Positions 46,846 through 55,552 of a DNA stretch of 64,000 bases are shown here, piece after piece. Within the stretch, counting starts at the first letter, position 1. Each line of letters begins with the position of its first letter. The stretch comes from Cytobacillus stercorigallinarum (lineage in GTDB: Bacteria > Bacillota > Bacilli > Bacillales > Cytobacillaceae). Under the pieces are notes generated by a model. The model did no database searches. It saw only the letters and a list, made by a program, of their open reading frames with translations, and was not told the DNA's origin. Both the position numbers and the translations under genes were made by a program. The DNA lies in the NCBI RefSeq assembly GCF_014836495.1, contig NZ_JACSQT010000001.1, forward strand, positions 496,001 through 560,000, in the 5' to 3' direction.

Positions 46846-47082
46846 ATGGATGAAATACTAAAGGTTTTGGAACGTGAAGGGGTGACCAGTTCGCAGAAAT
46901 TAATACTGGTTATTCTGAAAGCACTGCAAGCTTCAGAAGGGGTTTCTTTCAATGAAATAAGTTACTACAGTTCGTTGACAAGGAAAACAGTCATAAGCAA
47001 CCTGAACGCATTGGAGGAAGCTGGTTTAGTAAAGGTTGTTAGAGATAGTACACGAACTAACAAATATATAGTTCTAGTATAG
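46846..47082 (+). CDS. Small winged-helix regulator
   Basis: 78 residues, ATG after AAGGTGGTG. A complete MarR/ArsR-like winged helix: VSFNEISYYSSLTRKTVISN, then LNALEEAGLVKVVRD and a wing ending KYIVLV. It probably controls nearby element genes; the preceding membrane protein is likely cotranscribed. Confidence 0.7.
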   Translation: MDEILKVLEREGVTSSQKLILVILKALQASEGVSFNEISYYSSLTRKTVISNLNALEEAGLVKVVRDSTRTNKYIVLV

Positions 47083-47177
47083 TTGTAAAAAAAACAAAAT
47101 GAATATTAATATTCAAAATAACAAAAAGTTCCCCTGTACTGGCATACAAAGGGAACTCCGAAAGGATTAATAAAACC

Positions 47178-47348
47178 TTGTCACTGAATATAATACCAAA
47201 ATCATATCGAAAGTTAAACCTGTATTTTTTCGGAGTAGAAAGAATTGGCTTTGTTGAAGCAATGTTTATATACGGATTTTCTTCATTATGTATTATAATC
47301 ATGCTTGTTACAGGTATATCTGCATGGATTCAGCTATTAACAATGTAA
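47178..47348 (+). CDS. Possible 56-residue membrane protein
   Basis: Starts at a TTG (47178) about 11 nt after AAAGGA and ends at 47348. The N-terminal half is polar and basic, and the C-terminal half is one membrane span (YGFSSLCIIIMLVTGISAWI). Not recognised; the spacing to the next ribosome site is natural. Confidence 0.38.
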   Translation: MSLNIIPKSYRKLNLYFFGVERIGFVEAMFIYGFSSLCIIIMLVTGISAWIQLLTM

Positions 47349-47367
47349 ATTAAAGGGGAAATTATAA

Positions 47368-47733
47368 ATGAACACAAATATTACTGAAAAGACTATAAGG
47401 ATAGAGGTAGTTACGGCAATGGTAGGAGAAGATTTAAAAGCTGTGACGTTAGAAAATTCACTTGAAAGTTTCCATAATATTTTGGGTGGTTCAGTGGATG
47501 TCATTGAACTTTCTCATGGTATCTATATTTACATAAATGGAAAAGGCCTGGTTGACGGCAGTAAGGGGAACTTTATAATTCTGAATGAGAATAATATACC
47601 GGAATCCGTGGTGGCCGGTAATGCCATCTTTGCTTGCCAGGATGAACAGGGTAATATTACGGGATTAACCGACCAGCAAGTTGAACTTATCTGTGATTTG
47701 TTTATTGATAATAAACTTATGAGACTGGGCTAA
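47368..47733 (+). CDS. DUF3846-like protein
   Basis: 121 residues, ATG after AAAGGGG. Small acidic protein with the pattern LGGSVDVIELSHGIYIYING, FIILNENNIPESVVAGNAIF and a helical end. This matches DUF3846 as I recall it, a family common on phages and plasmids with unknown function. Last coding gene before attR. Confidence 0.55.
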   Translation: MNTNITEKTIRIEVVTAMVGEDLKAVTLENSLESFHNILGGSVDVIELSHGIYIYINGKGLVDGSKGNFIILNENNIPESVVAGNAIFACQDEQGNITGLTDQQVELICDLFIDNKLMRLG

Positions 47734-47762
47734 ATAATGTTTCAGTAAAGACACAGTTCTGA

Positions 47763-47791
47763 TTGACGTATGTACAGGCTGATATTATAAT
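47763..47791 (+). promoter_or_regulatory. Near-consensus promoter pointing toward attR
   Basis: TTGACG (47763-47768), 17-bp spacer, TATAAT (47786-47791). No element gene lies between it and attR, 103 bp away. In the excised circle it would face the integrase across attP. Confidence 0.75.
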
Positions 47792-47894
47792 AAAAAGTGT
47801 AAGCGAAATTTAACCAATTAATACAGATTTTACATACCCATAAATAAATGAAGTTAATAAACAAACGAACTGTTCAAACTCTTGATATATCAGT

Positions 47895-48001
47895 GGATAT
47901 ACAGTCAGCATGACAAAGGCCAAACCAACTAACTCAGAATTTATTGCAATGGTGGCAGACAAGTTAAGATTAGAACATAAGGCTTCTTGAAAAAGCTAGG
48001 C
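47895..48001 (+). repeat. attR, displaced 3' end of spo0A
   Basis: It encodes in one frame the same last 31 residues of Spo0A (GYTVSMTK through LRLEHKAS) plus 11 bp of trailer, without any 5' part of the gene. The original chromosomal trailer and terminator follow. Together with the 34299 copy it marks the element ends. Confidence 0.92.
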
Positions 48002-48033
48002 TTGTGAACAGATCGTTCGCTCGAATAAACAAA

Positions 48034-48070
48034 AAAAGCGTCAGCATAATGAAAAATGCTGACGCTTTTT
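48034..48070. terminator. Original spo0A terminator, shared with yqzF
   Basis: AAAAGCGTCAGCAT (48034-48047) pairs perfectly with ATGCTGACGCTTTT (48056-48069), with T tracts on both strands. It lies 33 bp beyond attR, so before integration it would have ended spo0A; on the other strand it ends yqzF. Confidence 0.88.
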
Positions 48071-48308
48071 ATGATTCTTTTTTAAAACGATCTTGCACTT
48101 TATTTCGTTTGCGATCACGATGTAAAATAAATCCAGCAATAAAGGCAATACCTAATATTACAAATAATAATCCACACACAAATTGCAATTGTAAAGAAGG
48201 AAAAGGGCTTTGTAAAATGCCAAATACCATATCCCTCATTAATTTAATTCCATATACCGCTAAAACACCGGGAAGTACAAGTATCATTAAAGCAATTAGT
48301 CTAATCAT
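48069..48308 (-). CDS. yqzF: DUF2627 membrane protein YqzF
   Basis: 79 residues, ATG at 48308 behind AAAGGA. Two membrane segments (IRLIALMILVLPGVLAVYGI; FVCGLLFVILGIAFIAGFIL) with the family end HRDRKRNKVQDRF. Function unknown. It sits between spo0A and bkdR, marking return to the chromosome. Confidence 0.85.
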   Translation of the reverse strand: MIRLIALMILVLPGVLAVYGIKLMRDMVFGILQSPFPSLQLQFVCGLLFVILGIAFIAGFILHRDRKRNKVQDRFKKES

Positions 48309-48522
48309 ATTATTCCTTTCTTCCGCTGCTAAAATATTCAATAAACTCATTATATATGATACAAAACGTTTATTAAAGGAAGATTTCCTTTGAAAGTCAT
48401 ATGTGAATAAATATTTACACTAACAGGATAAGATATTTGTCAACAAGTGCAAATAAGGTTACATTATAAATGAAAGAAATTGCATAGTTTGTTTGAAAGA
48501 ATATTCAGGGTAGGGTGAAGGT

Positions 48523-50592
48523 ATGCAAAAGGTAATTATCATCGGGGCAGGTCAAGGCGGCTCCTCTATCTATCGATTATTAAAAGAAACAGAAATGTTA
48601 AAAGTAACAGCGGTTGTTGACATTAATCCTCATGCAAATGGACTTAAACTTGCGAGTGAAGATGGTGTGCAAATAGGTTATGATTGGCGTCAAATTGTTA
48701 AACAATCTGCTGATATTATTATTGAAGTAACAGGAGATGAAGAAGTAAGTAAAGAAATTAGATCTTCCATAAAAGAAAAAATTATTTTTATCCCTGGTAG
48801 TGTTGCTTATTTAATGGCCAAGCTTTTGCAGCAAAAGGAAGAGCTCATATCCGCTCTTTCTAATCAAACATATAAATTCAACCTCATTTTTAATACGACT
48901 GATAATGGCATGATAGTCATCAATCCAGATGAAGAAATTATTCTCTTTAATAAAAGTGCTGAAACAATGACAGGATTAAATAAAAAACAAGTGCTAGGTA
49001 AAAAAATTGGGGAAGTGATTAATGGAAGCTTACTGCCGAGAGTATTGCATTCAAGAAGAGTGGAAACAAATCAAGAGTTTGTTTTAGGTAGTGGGTTGAA
49101 AATTATTACAACGAGAATTCCTGTTATCGGTGACAACGGTCAATTAATCGGTGCGGTATCTATTTTTAAAGACATTACGGAATTAGTTAATCTAGCAGAA
49201 GAAATTACTGATTTGAAAAACTTAAAAACAATGCTTCAAGCGATTATTCATTCAAGCGATGAAGCGATTTCTGTTGTAGATGAAGATGGGAAAGGCCTAA
49301 TTATTAACCCGGCTTATTCAAAAATCACTGGATTAGCAGAAGAAGAAGTGATCGGTAAACCTGCAACCGCTGATATTTCAGAAGGTGAAAGTGTTCACAT
49401 GAAGGTACTAAAAACACGCAGAGCCATTAGAGGTGTGCCAATGCGGGTTGGCCCAAAGAGAAAAGAGGTCATTGTCAATGTAGCGCCCGTAATTGTAGAT
49501 GGCATTCTAAAAGGAAGCGTCGGGGTTTTGCATGACGTTTCAGACTTACAAAGTATGAGTCGAGAATTAAACCGAGCGAGACAAATTATTAGAAATTTAG
49601 AAGCTAAGTATACTTTTGAGGATATTATTGGTCAGTCGGATGAAATGGCAATTGCTATTGAACAGGCTAAGCTAGGAGCGAAAACACCAGCAACCGTACT
49701 GCTTAGGGGCGAGTCTGGTACCGGTAAAGAATTATTTGCACATGCCATTCATAATGCAAGTGACCGTAAATATAATAAATTTGTTCGTGTAAACTGTGCT
49801 GCCTTATCGGAATCACTATTGGAAAGTGAATTATTTGGTTATGAGGAAGGTGCTTTTTCTGGTGCGAAAAGAGGCGGGAAAAGGGGCTTGTTTGAAGAAG
49901 CGGATAAAGGAAGTATCTTTTTGGATGAAATTGGCGAGTTAACTGCCAGCACACAGGCTAAACTATTAAGGGTGTTACAAGAAGGAGAGATTACCCGAGT
50001 AGGTGGTACGAAGCCTCTTCAGATTAACGTCCGAATTATTGCTGCGACAAATGTTAATTTGGAAAAAGCCATTGCGAACGGCGGATTTAGAGAGGATTTA
50101 TACTACCGTTTGAATCGAATGCCAATTCATATTCCGTCTTTAAGAAAAAGAAAAGAAGATATCCCTTTATTAGTGGATCGCTTAATTGAAAAAATTAATA
50201 TTGAATATGGCCGTAATGTAGAAGGTGTGACAGAAGAAGCAATGAAGGTTTTAATGGCATATGATTGGCCAGGTAATGTCCGTGAATTAGATAATATTAT
50301 TGGAAGAGCGATTATATTTATGGGTTATCAAACACATATTGACAGTGAACATGTATCTACATTAACGAATAGTGATATCCCTGTTCTCGCTGATTCTGAA
50401 ATGCATGTATCTATTCAGCAAGGAGAGCCATTAGCAAAGCAGCTAGAAGGTTTTGAAAAAGAAATTATTACGAAAGCAATGAAACAAGCAGGTGGAAATA
50501 AGACACAAGCTGCCAAGGATTTAGGGTTATCGGTAAGAAATTTATACTATAAATTAGAAAAATATCAAATTGAAAATAAAAGCATGCAATGA
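48523..50592 (+). CDS. bkdR: SigL-dependent transcriptional activator BkdR
   Basis: 689 residues. An N-terminal nucleotide-binding-like fold ([19 protein letters not shown]), two PAS domains (about 110-215 and 235-345), an AAA+ domain with Walker [10 protein letters not shown] (about 395-403) and a loop reading GAFSGA (about 444-449) instead of the usual GAFTGA, then a Fis-type HTH at the end ([20 protein letters not shown]). It binds upstream of the bkd operon and opens SigL promoter complexes, probably in response to branched-chain amino or keto acids. The matching promoter lies 70 bp downstream. Confidence 0.95.
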   Translation: MQKVIIIGAGQGGSSIYRLLKETEMLKVTAVVDINPHANGLKLASEDGVQIGYDWRQIVKQSADIIIEVTGDEEVSKEIRSSIKEKIIFIPGSVAYLMAKLLQQKEELISALSNQTYKFNLIFNTTDNGMIVINPDEEIILFNKSAETMTGLNKKQVLGKKIGEVINGSLLPRVLHSRRVETNQEFVLGSGLKIITTRIPVIGDNGQLIGAVSIFKDITELVNLAEEITDLKNLKTMLQAIIHSSDEAISVVDEDGKGLIINPAYSKITGLAEEEVIGKPATADISEGESVHMKVLKTRRAIRGVPMRVGPKRKEVIVNVAPVIVDGILKGSVGVLHDVSDLQSMSRELNRARQIIRNLEAKYTFEDIIGQSDEMAIAIEQAKLGAKTPATVLLRGESGTGKELFAHAIHNASDRKYNKFVRVNCAALSESLLESELFGYEEGAFSGAKRGGKRGLFEEADKGSIFLDEIGELTASTQAKLLRVLQEGEITRVGGTKPLQINVRIIAATNVNLEKAIANGGFREDLYYRLNRMPIHIPSLRKRKEDIPLLVDRLIEKINIEYGRNVEGVTEEAMKVLMAYDWPGNVRELDNIIGRAIIFMGYQTHIDSEHVSTLTNSDIPVLADSEMHVSIQQGEPLAKQLEGFEKEIITKAMKQAGGNKTQAAKDLGLSVRNLYYKLEKYQIENKSMQ

Positions 50593-50608
50593 TTTGCATG
50601 GTTTGCAA
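50584..50608. promoter_or_regulatory. Candidate BkdR upstream activating site
   Basis: ATGCAA (50584-50589) and TTGCAT (50594-50599) form a palindrome, with another TTGCAA at 50603-50608, overlapping the end of bkdR and about 60 bp upstream of the -24 element. Position and symmetry fit an enhancer for a bacterial enhancer-binding protein. Confidence 0.5.
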
Positions 50609-50661
50609 TAAATTTCACGGTGTATTTATTCCTAATAAAGCGTTTTCATCGCATTTTAATT

Positions 50662-50679
50662 TTGGCACGGTAATTGCAT
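50662..50679 (+). promoter_or_regulatory. SigL (sigma-54) -24/-12 promoter of the bkd operon
   Basis: TTGGCAC, 5 bp, TTGCAT: an essentially perfect -24/-12 element with GG (50664-50665) and GC (50676-50677) 12 bp apart. It drives ptb-bcd-buk-lpdV-bkdAA-bkdAB-bkdB under BkdR. Confidence 0.92.
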
Positions 50680-50749
50680 AATAAAAAGATGAGTGCAGCA
50701 AAAAAAATTTTTTACTTGCACGCACTTTGAAGTAAAGGGGTTGAGACAG

Positions 50750-51652
50750 ATGAAATTGGATTCGCTTATAGAGAAAGCAACCCAATATGAAGGCAATGTA
50801 GTTGCAGTTGCTGCAGCAGAAGACGAAGAAGTGTTAGAAGCTGTAGCTGGTGCACTAAAGAAAAACATGGCAAGCTTTCTGTTATTCGGTAACTCTGAAA
50901 AGATTACGCAAATACTGAATGCCAACCATGCGGATATCGCTAGTAGCGACCATCTAACAATTATGCATGCTGAAACAGCTGCTTTAGCTGCTGAAATGGC
51001 GGTTAAATCTGTCAAAGAAAAAAAAGCAAGCGTACTGATGAAAGGAAATGTTCCTACAGCAGTTATTCTAAAAGCCGTACTTAACAAAGAATATGGCTTA
51101 AGAACTGGTAGCGTTCTTTCACATGTTGCTGTGTTTGAAGTTCCTAACTTTGACAAATTTACAATTGTTACTGATGCTGCGATGAATATTGCGCCTGATT
51201 TGAGTCAAAAAGCGCAAATAACAGCTAATGCAGTAGGTATCGCTAAGAGTATTGGGGTAGAAATGCCTAAAGTTGCACCAATTGCTGCGGTTGAGGTAGT
51301 AAACCCAAATATGCAAGCAACATTAGATGCGGCGGCATTAACGCAAATGAATCAGCGTGGTCAAATTAAAGACTGCATCGTTGATGGACCTTTAGCACTT
51401 GATAATGCAGTTTCTATTGAAGCTGCCGAGCATAAAGGTATTACAAGTGATGTTGCTGGACGAGCAGATATCTTACTTGTCCCTACTATCGAAGTTGGAA
51501 ATGCTTTATACAAATCATTGATCTACTTTGCTCAAGCAAAAGTTGGTGCAGTGATTGCAGGTGCAAAAGCACCAATCGTATTAACTTCCAGAGCAGACTC
51601 AGCAGAAAGTAAGTTATATTCACTTGCTTTAGCTATTTGCTCTGCTAAATAA
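50750..51652 (+). CDS. ptb: Phosphate butyryltransferase
   Basis: 300 residues from the ATG at 50750; the longer frame to 50693 begins before the transcription start area and lacks a ribosome site. Interconverts branched acyl-CoA and acyl phosphate. Family features: VLMKGNVPTAVILKAVLNKE, IVTDAAMNIAPDL and DGPLALDNAVS. With Buk it makes ATP from branched acyl-CoA produced by the downstream dehydrogenase complex. First gene of the operon. Confidence 0.93.
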   Translation: MKLDSLIEKATQYEGNVVAVAAAEDEEVLEAVAGALKKNMASFLLFGNSEKITQILNANHADIASSDHLTIMHAETAALAAEMAVKSVKEKKASVLMKGNVPTAVILKAVLNKEYGLRTGSVLSHVAVFEVPNFDKFTIVTDAAMNIAPDLSQKAQITANAVGIAKSIGVEMPKVAPIAAVEVVNPNMQATLDAAALTQMNQRGQIKDCIVDGPLALDNAVSIEAAEHKGITSDVAGRADILLVPTIEVGNALYKSLIYFAQAKVGAVIAGAKAPIVLTSRADSAESKLYSLALAICSAK

Positions 51653-51689
51653 TATATTTTCTTTTTAAAAACAAGGAGGATTTACAACC

Positions 51690-52787
51690 ATGGAAATTTT
51701 TAAATATCTAGAGAAATATGATTACGAACAAGTCGTTATTTGCCAAGATAAAGAATCAGGATTAAAAGCAATCATCGCTATTCATGATACAACTTTAGGG
51801 CCTGCACTAGGTGGAACACGTATGTGGACTTATGAGTCAGAAGAAGCGGCAATTGAAGATGCACTTCGTCTTGCAAAAGGTATGACTTATAAAAATGCTG
51901 CAGCTGGACTTAACCTTGGTGGTGGTAAAACAGTTATCATCGGCGATCCTAAAAAAGATAAAAATGAAGCATTATTCCGTGCTTTCGGACGTTATATTCA
52001 AGGACTTAACGGACGTTATATCACTGCAGAGGATGTAGGTACAACTGTGGCTGATATGGACCTTATCCATGAAGAAACTGATTATGTAACTGGTATTTCT
52101 CCAGCATTCGGTTCTTCTGGTAACCCGTCTCCTGTAACTGCTTACGGTGTATACGTAGGTATGAAAGCAGCAGCAAAAGCAGCATTCGGAACTGATTCTC
52201 TTGAAGGTAAAACAATTGCTGTTCAAGGTGTAGGTAACGTTGCTTATCACTTATGTAAACACCTTCATGAAGAAGGAGCAAAATTAATCGTAACGGATAT
52301 TAACGAAGAAGCTGTTCAACGTGCAGTTGATGATTTCGGTGCAGAAGCAGTAGGAATTAATGACATTTATGGTGTTGAATGTGATATCTATGCTCCATGT
52401 GCATTAGGTGCAACTGTAAACGATGATACAATTCCACAACTTAAAGCAAAAGTTATCGCAGGTTCTGCTAACAACCAATTAAAAGAAGAACGTCACGGTG
52501 ATCAAATCCACGAAATGGGTATTGTATACGCTCCTGACTATGTAATCAATGCTGGTGGTGTAATTAACGTTGCTGACGAACTTTATGGTTACAATGCTGA
52601 ACGTGCTATGAAAAAAGTTGAAGGTCTATACGATACAATTGACCGTATTATGCAAATTTCTAAAGAAGAAAATATTCCAACTTATAAAGCTGCTGACCGT
52701 ATGGCAGAAGAAAGAATTGCGACAATGAAACAATCTCGTAGCACATTCCTTCAAAATGGTCATCACATCTTAAGCCGCCGCAAGTAA
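51690..52787 (+). CDS. bcd: Leucine dehydrogenase
   Basis: 365 residues. NAD-dependent oxidative deamination of Leu, Ile and Val to keto acids. Motifs: the catalytic lysine in [16 protein letters not shown] and the substrate region [16 protein letters not shown], the Rossmann loop [11 protein letters not shown], and [27 protein letters not shown] precedes the ATG. It provides the substrate for the BKD complex in the same operon. Confidence 0.96.
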   Translation: MEIFKYLEKYDYEQVVICQDKESGLKAIIAIHDTTLGPALGGTRMWTYESEEAAIEDALRLAKGMTYKNAAAGLNLGGGKTVIIGDPKKDKNEALFRAFGRYIQGLNGRYITAEDVGTTVADMDLIHEETDYVTGISPAFGSSGNPSPVTAYGVYVGMKAAAKAAFGTDSLEGKTIAVQGVGNVAYHLCKHLHEEGAKLIVTDINEEAVQRAVDDFGAEAVGINDIYGVECDIYAPCALGATVNDDTIPQLKAKVIAGSANNQLKEERHGDQIHEMGIVYAPDYVINAGGVINVADELYGYNAERAMKKVEGLYDTIDRIMQISKEENIPTYKAADRMAEERIATMKQSRSTFLQNGHHILSRRK

Positions 52788-52801
52788 TAATGGTTCATAT
52801 T

Positions 52802-52837
52802 GAAGTGGCGAGCGCCCAAGTCGGCGCGAGCTACTTC
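52802..52837 (+). promoter_or_regulatory. Strong stem-loop between bcd and buk
   Basis: GAAGTGGCGAGCGCC pairs with GGCGCGAGCTACTTC (few mismatches), with no T tract. It is therefore more likely an mRNA stabiliser or processing site, or a leaky terminator, than a full stop. The buk start is 42 bp later. Confidence 0.65.
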
Positions 52838-52879
52838 CTTATGTAATGTCAAAATAGGATAAATAATGGAGGGTCAGTT

Positions 52880-53989
52880 GTGCAAGATCAAATCAAGAGA
52901 ATGCTCGTCATCAACCCAGGATCTACTTCTACGAAGATCGGTGTTTTCGATAATGATAGCTCAGTGTTTGAAAAAACATTAAGACATGATACAGACGAGA
53001 TTAAAAAGTTTAAAACAATTTTCGATCAATATGAGTTCCGTAAAAACGCTATTTTAGAAACATTAGATGCTGAAGGAATTAACATTTCAAAACTAAGCGC
53101 AGTTGTCGGTCGTGGAGGACTTCTTCGTCCAATTCCTGGTGGTACTTATGCGGTTAACAAAGAAATGATTGAGGACTTAAAAGTTGGTTATGCTGGTCAG
53201 CACGCATCCAATTTAGGTGGGATTTTGGCTTACGAAATTGCTTCAGGTCTAAATATACCTTCCTTTATTGTCGATCCGGTTGTCGTTGATGAATTAGCTC
53301 CGATCGCCCGCGTTACTGGTTTCCCACAAATTGATAAAACAAGCATATTCCATGCATTAAATCAAAAAGCAGTAGCAAGAAGAGTATCAAAAAAATTAGG
53401 TAAAAAATACGAAGACCTAAACTTAATTGTTACGCATATGGGTGGCGGTGTTTCTGTTGGTGCACATGAAAAAGGTCGTGTCATTGATGTGAATAATGCA
53501 CTTCACGGTGAAGGACCATTCAGTCCAGAGCGTGCAGGAACAGTTCCAGCTGGTGACCTTATTGATATGTGTTTCTCTGGTGAATATTACCGTGAAGAAA
53601 TCATGAGTATGCTAGTTGGTGAAGGCGGTCTTGTTGGCTACCTTGGGACAAACGATGCTGTGAAAGTTGAAAAAATGATTGAAGCTGGCGATGAGAAAGC
53701 GAAGCTTGTTTACGATGCAATGGGTTACCAAATTGCTAAAGAAATTGGTACAGCAAGTGCGGTACTAAAAGGTAAAGTAGACGCGATCATTTTAACAGGT
53801 GGACTAGCTTATGGGAAAGCATTTGTAAATGATATTTCAAGCTATGTTAACTGGATTGCAGATGTCATCATTGAACCTGGTGAAGATGAGCTTCAAGCAC
53901 TTGCAGAAGGTGCACTACGTGTTCTTCGTGGCGAAGAAGAAGCTAAGAATTACTCGATTGATGAATTAAATACAACAACGGTTAAGTAA
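52880..53989 (+). CDS. buk: Butyrate kinase (branched-chain acid)
   Basis: 369 residues from a GTG at 52880, 5 nt after GGAGGG. An ASKHA-fold kinase with phosphate loop [34 protein letters not shown] and [12 protein letters not shown]. It turns acyl phosphate plus ADP into the acid plus ATP. Confidence 0.95.
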   Translation: MQDQIKRMLVINPGSTSTKIGVFDNDSSVFEKTLRHDTDEIKKFKTIFDQYEFRKNAILETLDAEGINISKLSAVVGRGGLLRPIPGGTYAVNKEMIEDLKVGYAGQHASNLGGILAYEIASGLNIPSFIVDPVVVDELAPIARVTGFPQIDKTSIFHALNQKAVARRVSKKLGKKYEDLNLIVTHMGGGVSVGAHEKGRVIDVNNALHGEGPFSPERAGTVPAGDLIDMCFSGEYYREEIMSMLVGEGGLVGYLGTNDAVKVEKMIEAGDEKAKLVYDAMGYQIAKEIGTASAVLKGKVDAIILTGGLAYGKAFVNDISSYVNWIADVIIEPGEDELQALAEGALRVLRGEEEAKNYSIDELNTTTVK

Positions 53990-54011
53990 GTAGTAATAGG
54001 AGGGTTTATTA

Positions 54012-55430
54012 ATGGCACAAGAATATGATTTAGTCATTCTTGGCGGAGGTACAGGTGGTTATGTAGCTGCTATTCGTGCTTCTCAGCTTGGTCTTAAAAC
54101 AGCGTTAGTAGAAAAAGGAAATCTTGGCGGGACTTGCCTTCATAAAGGTTGTATCCCAAGTAAAGCATTACTAAGAAGTGCAGAAGTGTATGCGACTGCA
54201 AAAAATAGTGATGAGTTCGGTATTTCTACTGGTGATGTATCAGTAAACTTTGCAAAAGTACAAGAAAGAAAAGGTAAAATTGTTGATCAATTGCACAAAG
54301 GTGTTCAACATTTAATGAAACAAGGGAAAATTGATGTTTACGATGGTTTCGGACGTATACTAGGACCATCTATCTTCTCACCTACAGCAGGAACGATTTC
54401 TGTTGAAATGAACAATGGTGATGAGAATGAAATGCTTGTCCCTAAAAATGTAATTGTGGCAACAGGATCTCGCCCAAGAACATTACCAGGTCTAGAAGTT
54501 GGCGGTAATGTGATGACTTCTGATGAAGCATTATCTATGGAAGAAATCCCTAAATCAATTATTATCGTAGGTGGCGGAGTAATCGGTATTGAGTGGGCGT
54601 CTATGCTTGCAGATTTCGGTGCTGAAGTAACTGTTTTAGAATTTGCTGACCGTATTATCCCTACCGAAGATAAGGATGTAAGTAAGGAAATGCAACGCCT
54701 ACTTAAAAAACGTGGTGTGAATATCGTTACAAAAGCGAAAGTACTTCCTGAAACATTGAAACAAGATGGCGGAGTAACGGTTTCTGCTGAAGTAAAAGGC
54801 GAAACACAAGAATTCTCAGCAGAAAAACTGCTAGTTTCTGTTGGGCGCCAAGCGAACACTGAAGGTATTGGCCTTGAGAACACAGATATCCAAGTAGAAA
54901 AAGGTAGCATCGTTGTAAACGAACATTACCAAACAAAAGAATCACATATTTATGCAATTGGTGATGTAATTGGTGGCCTTCAACTTGCACATGTTGCTTC
55001 ACACGAAGGAATTCATGCAGTTGAGCATATTGCAGACCAAAATCCAGAGCCAATGGATTATGATCTTGTCTCTAAATGTATCTATTCTTCACCAGAAGCT
55101 GCAAGTGTAGGTATCACAGAAGACCAAGCAAAGGAACAAGGCTATAAAGTAAAAGTCGGTAAATTCATGTTCCGTGCTATTGGTAAAGCACTTGTATTTG
55201 GTGAGTCTGATGGATTCGTGAAAATTGTTGCTGATGAAGAAACAGATGACATTTTAGGTGTTCACATGATTGGACCACATGTGACAGATATGATTACAGA
55301 AGCAGGTCTTGCAAAAGTATTAGATGCTACACCATGGGAAGTAGCACATACGATTCACCCTCACCCAACTTTATCTGAAGCAATCGGAGAAGCTGCATTA
55401 GCAGTAGACGGAAAAGCGATTCACGGATAA
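54012..55430 (+). CDS. lpdV: Dihydrolipoyl dehydrogenase of the BKD complex (E3)
   Basis: 472 residues. FAD-binding start DLVILGGGTGGYVAAIRAS, redox-active disulfide GGTCLHKGCIPSK, NAD loop IIVGGGVIGIEWAS, and C-terminal active-site HIHPHPTLSEA-type base (HTIHPHPTLSEAIGEA). It reoxidises the lipoyl arm of BkdB. AGGAGGG precedes the ATG. Confidence 0.95.
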   Translation: MAQEYDLVILGGGTGGYVAAIRASQLGLKTALVEKGNLGGTCLHKGCIPSKALLRSAEVYATAKNSDEFGISTGDVSVNFAKVQERKGKIVDQLHKGVQHLMKQGKIDVYDGFGRILGPSIFSPTAGTISVEMNNGDENEMLVPKNVIVATGSRPRTLPGLEVGGNVMTSDEALSMEEIPKSIIIVGGGVIGIEWASMLADFGAEVTVLEFADRIIPTEDKDVSKEMQRLLKKRGVNIVTKAKVLPETLKQDGGVTVSAEVKGETQEFSAEKLLVSVGRQANTEGIGLENTDIQVEKGSIVVNEHYQTKESHIYAIGDVIGGLQLAHVASHEGIHAVEHIADQNPEPMDYDLVSKCIYSSPEAASVGITEDQAKEQGYKVKVGKFMFRAIGKALVFGESDGFVKIVADEETDDILGVHMIGPHVTDMITEAGLAKVLDATPWEVAHTIHPHPTLSEAIGEAALAVDGKAIHG

Positions 55431-55453
55431 GCGTTTCGGGTAATAAAAGTGGA

Positions 55454-55484
55454 CTTCTAGATTTGTTTTTAAAATATCTAGAAG
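55454..55484 (+). promoter_or_regulatory. Stem-loop between lpdV and bkdAA
   Basis: CTTCTAGAT (55454-55462) pairs perfectly with ATCTAGAAG (55476-55484); no T tract follows. Probably an internal processing or stability element of the bkd message in the 122-bp gap. Confidence 0.6.
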
Positions 55485-55552
55485 CCTACTTTATAAAGTG
55501 GAGAATATAAGAGCGTTCCACGTTCTTCTATATATATTTAGGAGGTTTTGAA

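Larger units (their letters stand above)
34299..48001 (+). mobile_element. 13.6-kb integrative element inserted in the 3' end of spo0A
   Basis: Bounded by 107-bp direct repeats of the spo0A 3' end (34299-34405 and 47895-48001, 104/107 identical). Contents: tyrosine integrase next to the left repeat, iteron-like repeats plus likely replication initiator, DUF4145 protein, helicase-like ATPase, HNH-resolvase-tail protein, Xre-type regulator, phBC6A51-like HTH protein, coiled-coil proteins, antirepressor-like protein, winged-helix protein, DUF3846 protein and small membrane proteins. Outside the repeats the chromosome is collinear with B. subtilis (spo0A side and yqzF-bkdR side). No structural phage genes or conjugation genes are seen. 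An integrated plasmid or phage satellite is the best guess. Confidence 0.92.

Noticed and set aside
47057..47302. Minus-strand 81-codon frame near the right end of the element
   Set aside because: No ribosome site; the plus-strand small membrane frame at 47178-47348 with a spaced ribosome site is the better candidate.
34299..48001. Complete prophage or conjugative element
   Set aside because: No capsid, portal, tail, large terminase, lysin, relaxase, coupling protein or type IV secretion gene is recognised.
54338..54910. 190-codon minus-strand frame opposite lpdV
   Set aside because: Antisense to a well-conserved E3 gene, Ser/Thr/Pro-rich translation typical of a shadow frame.
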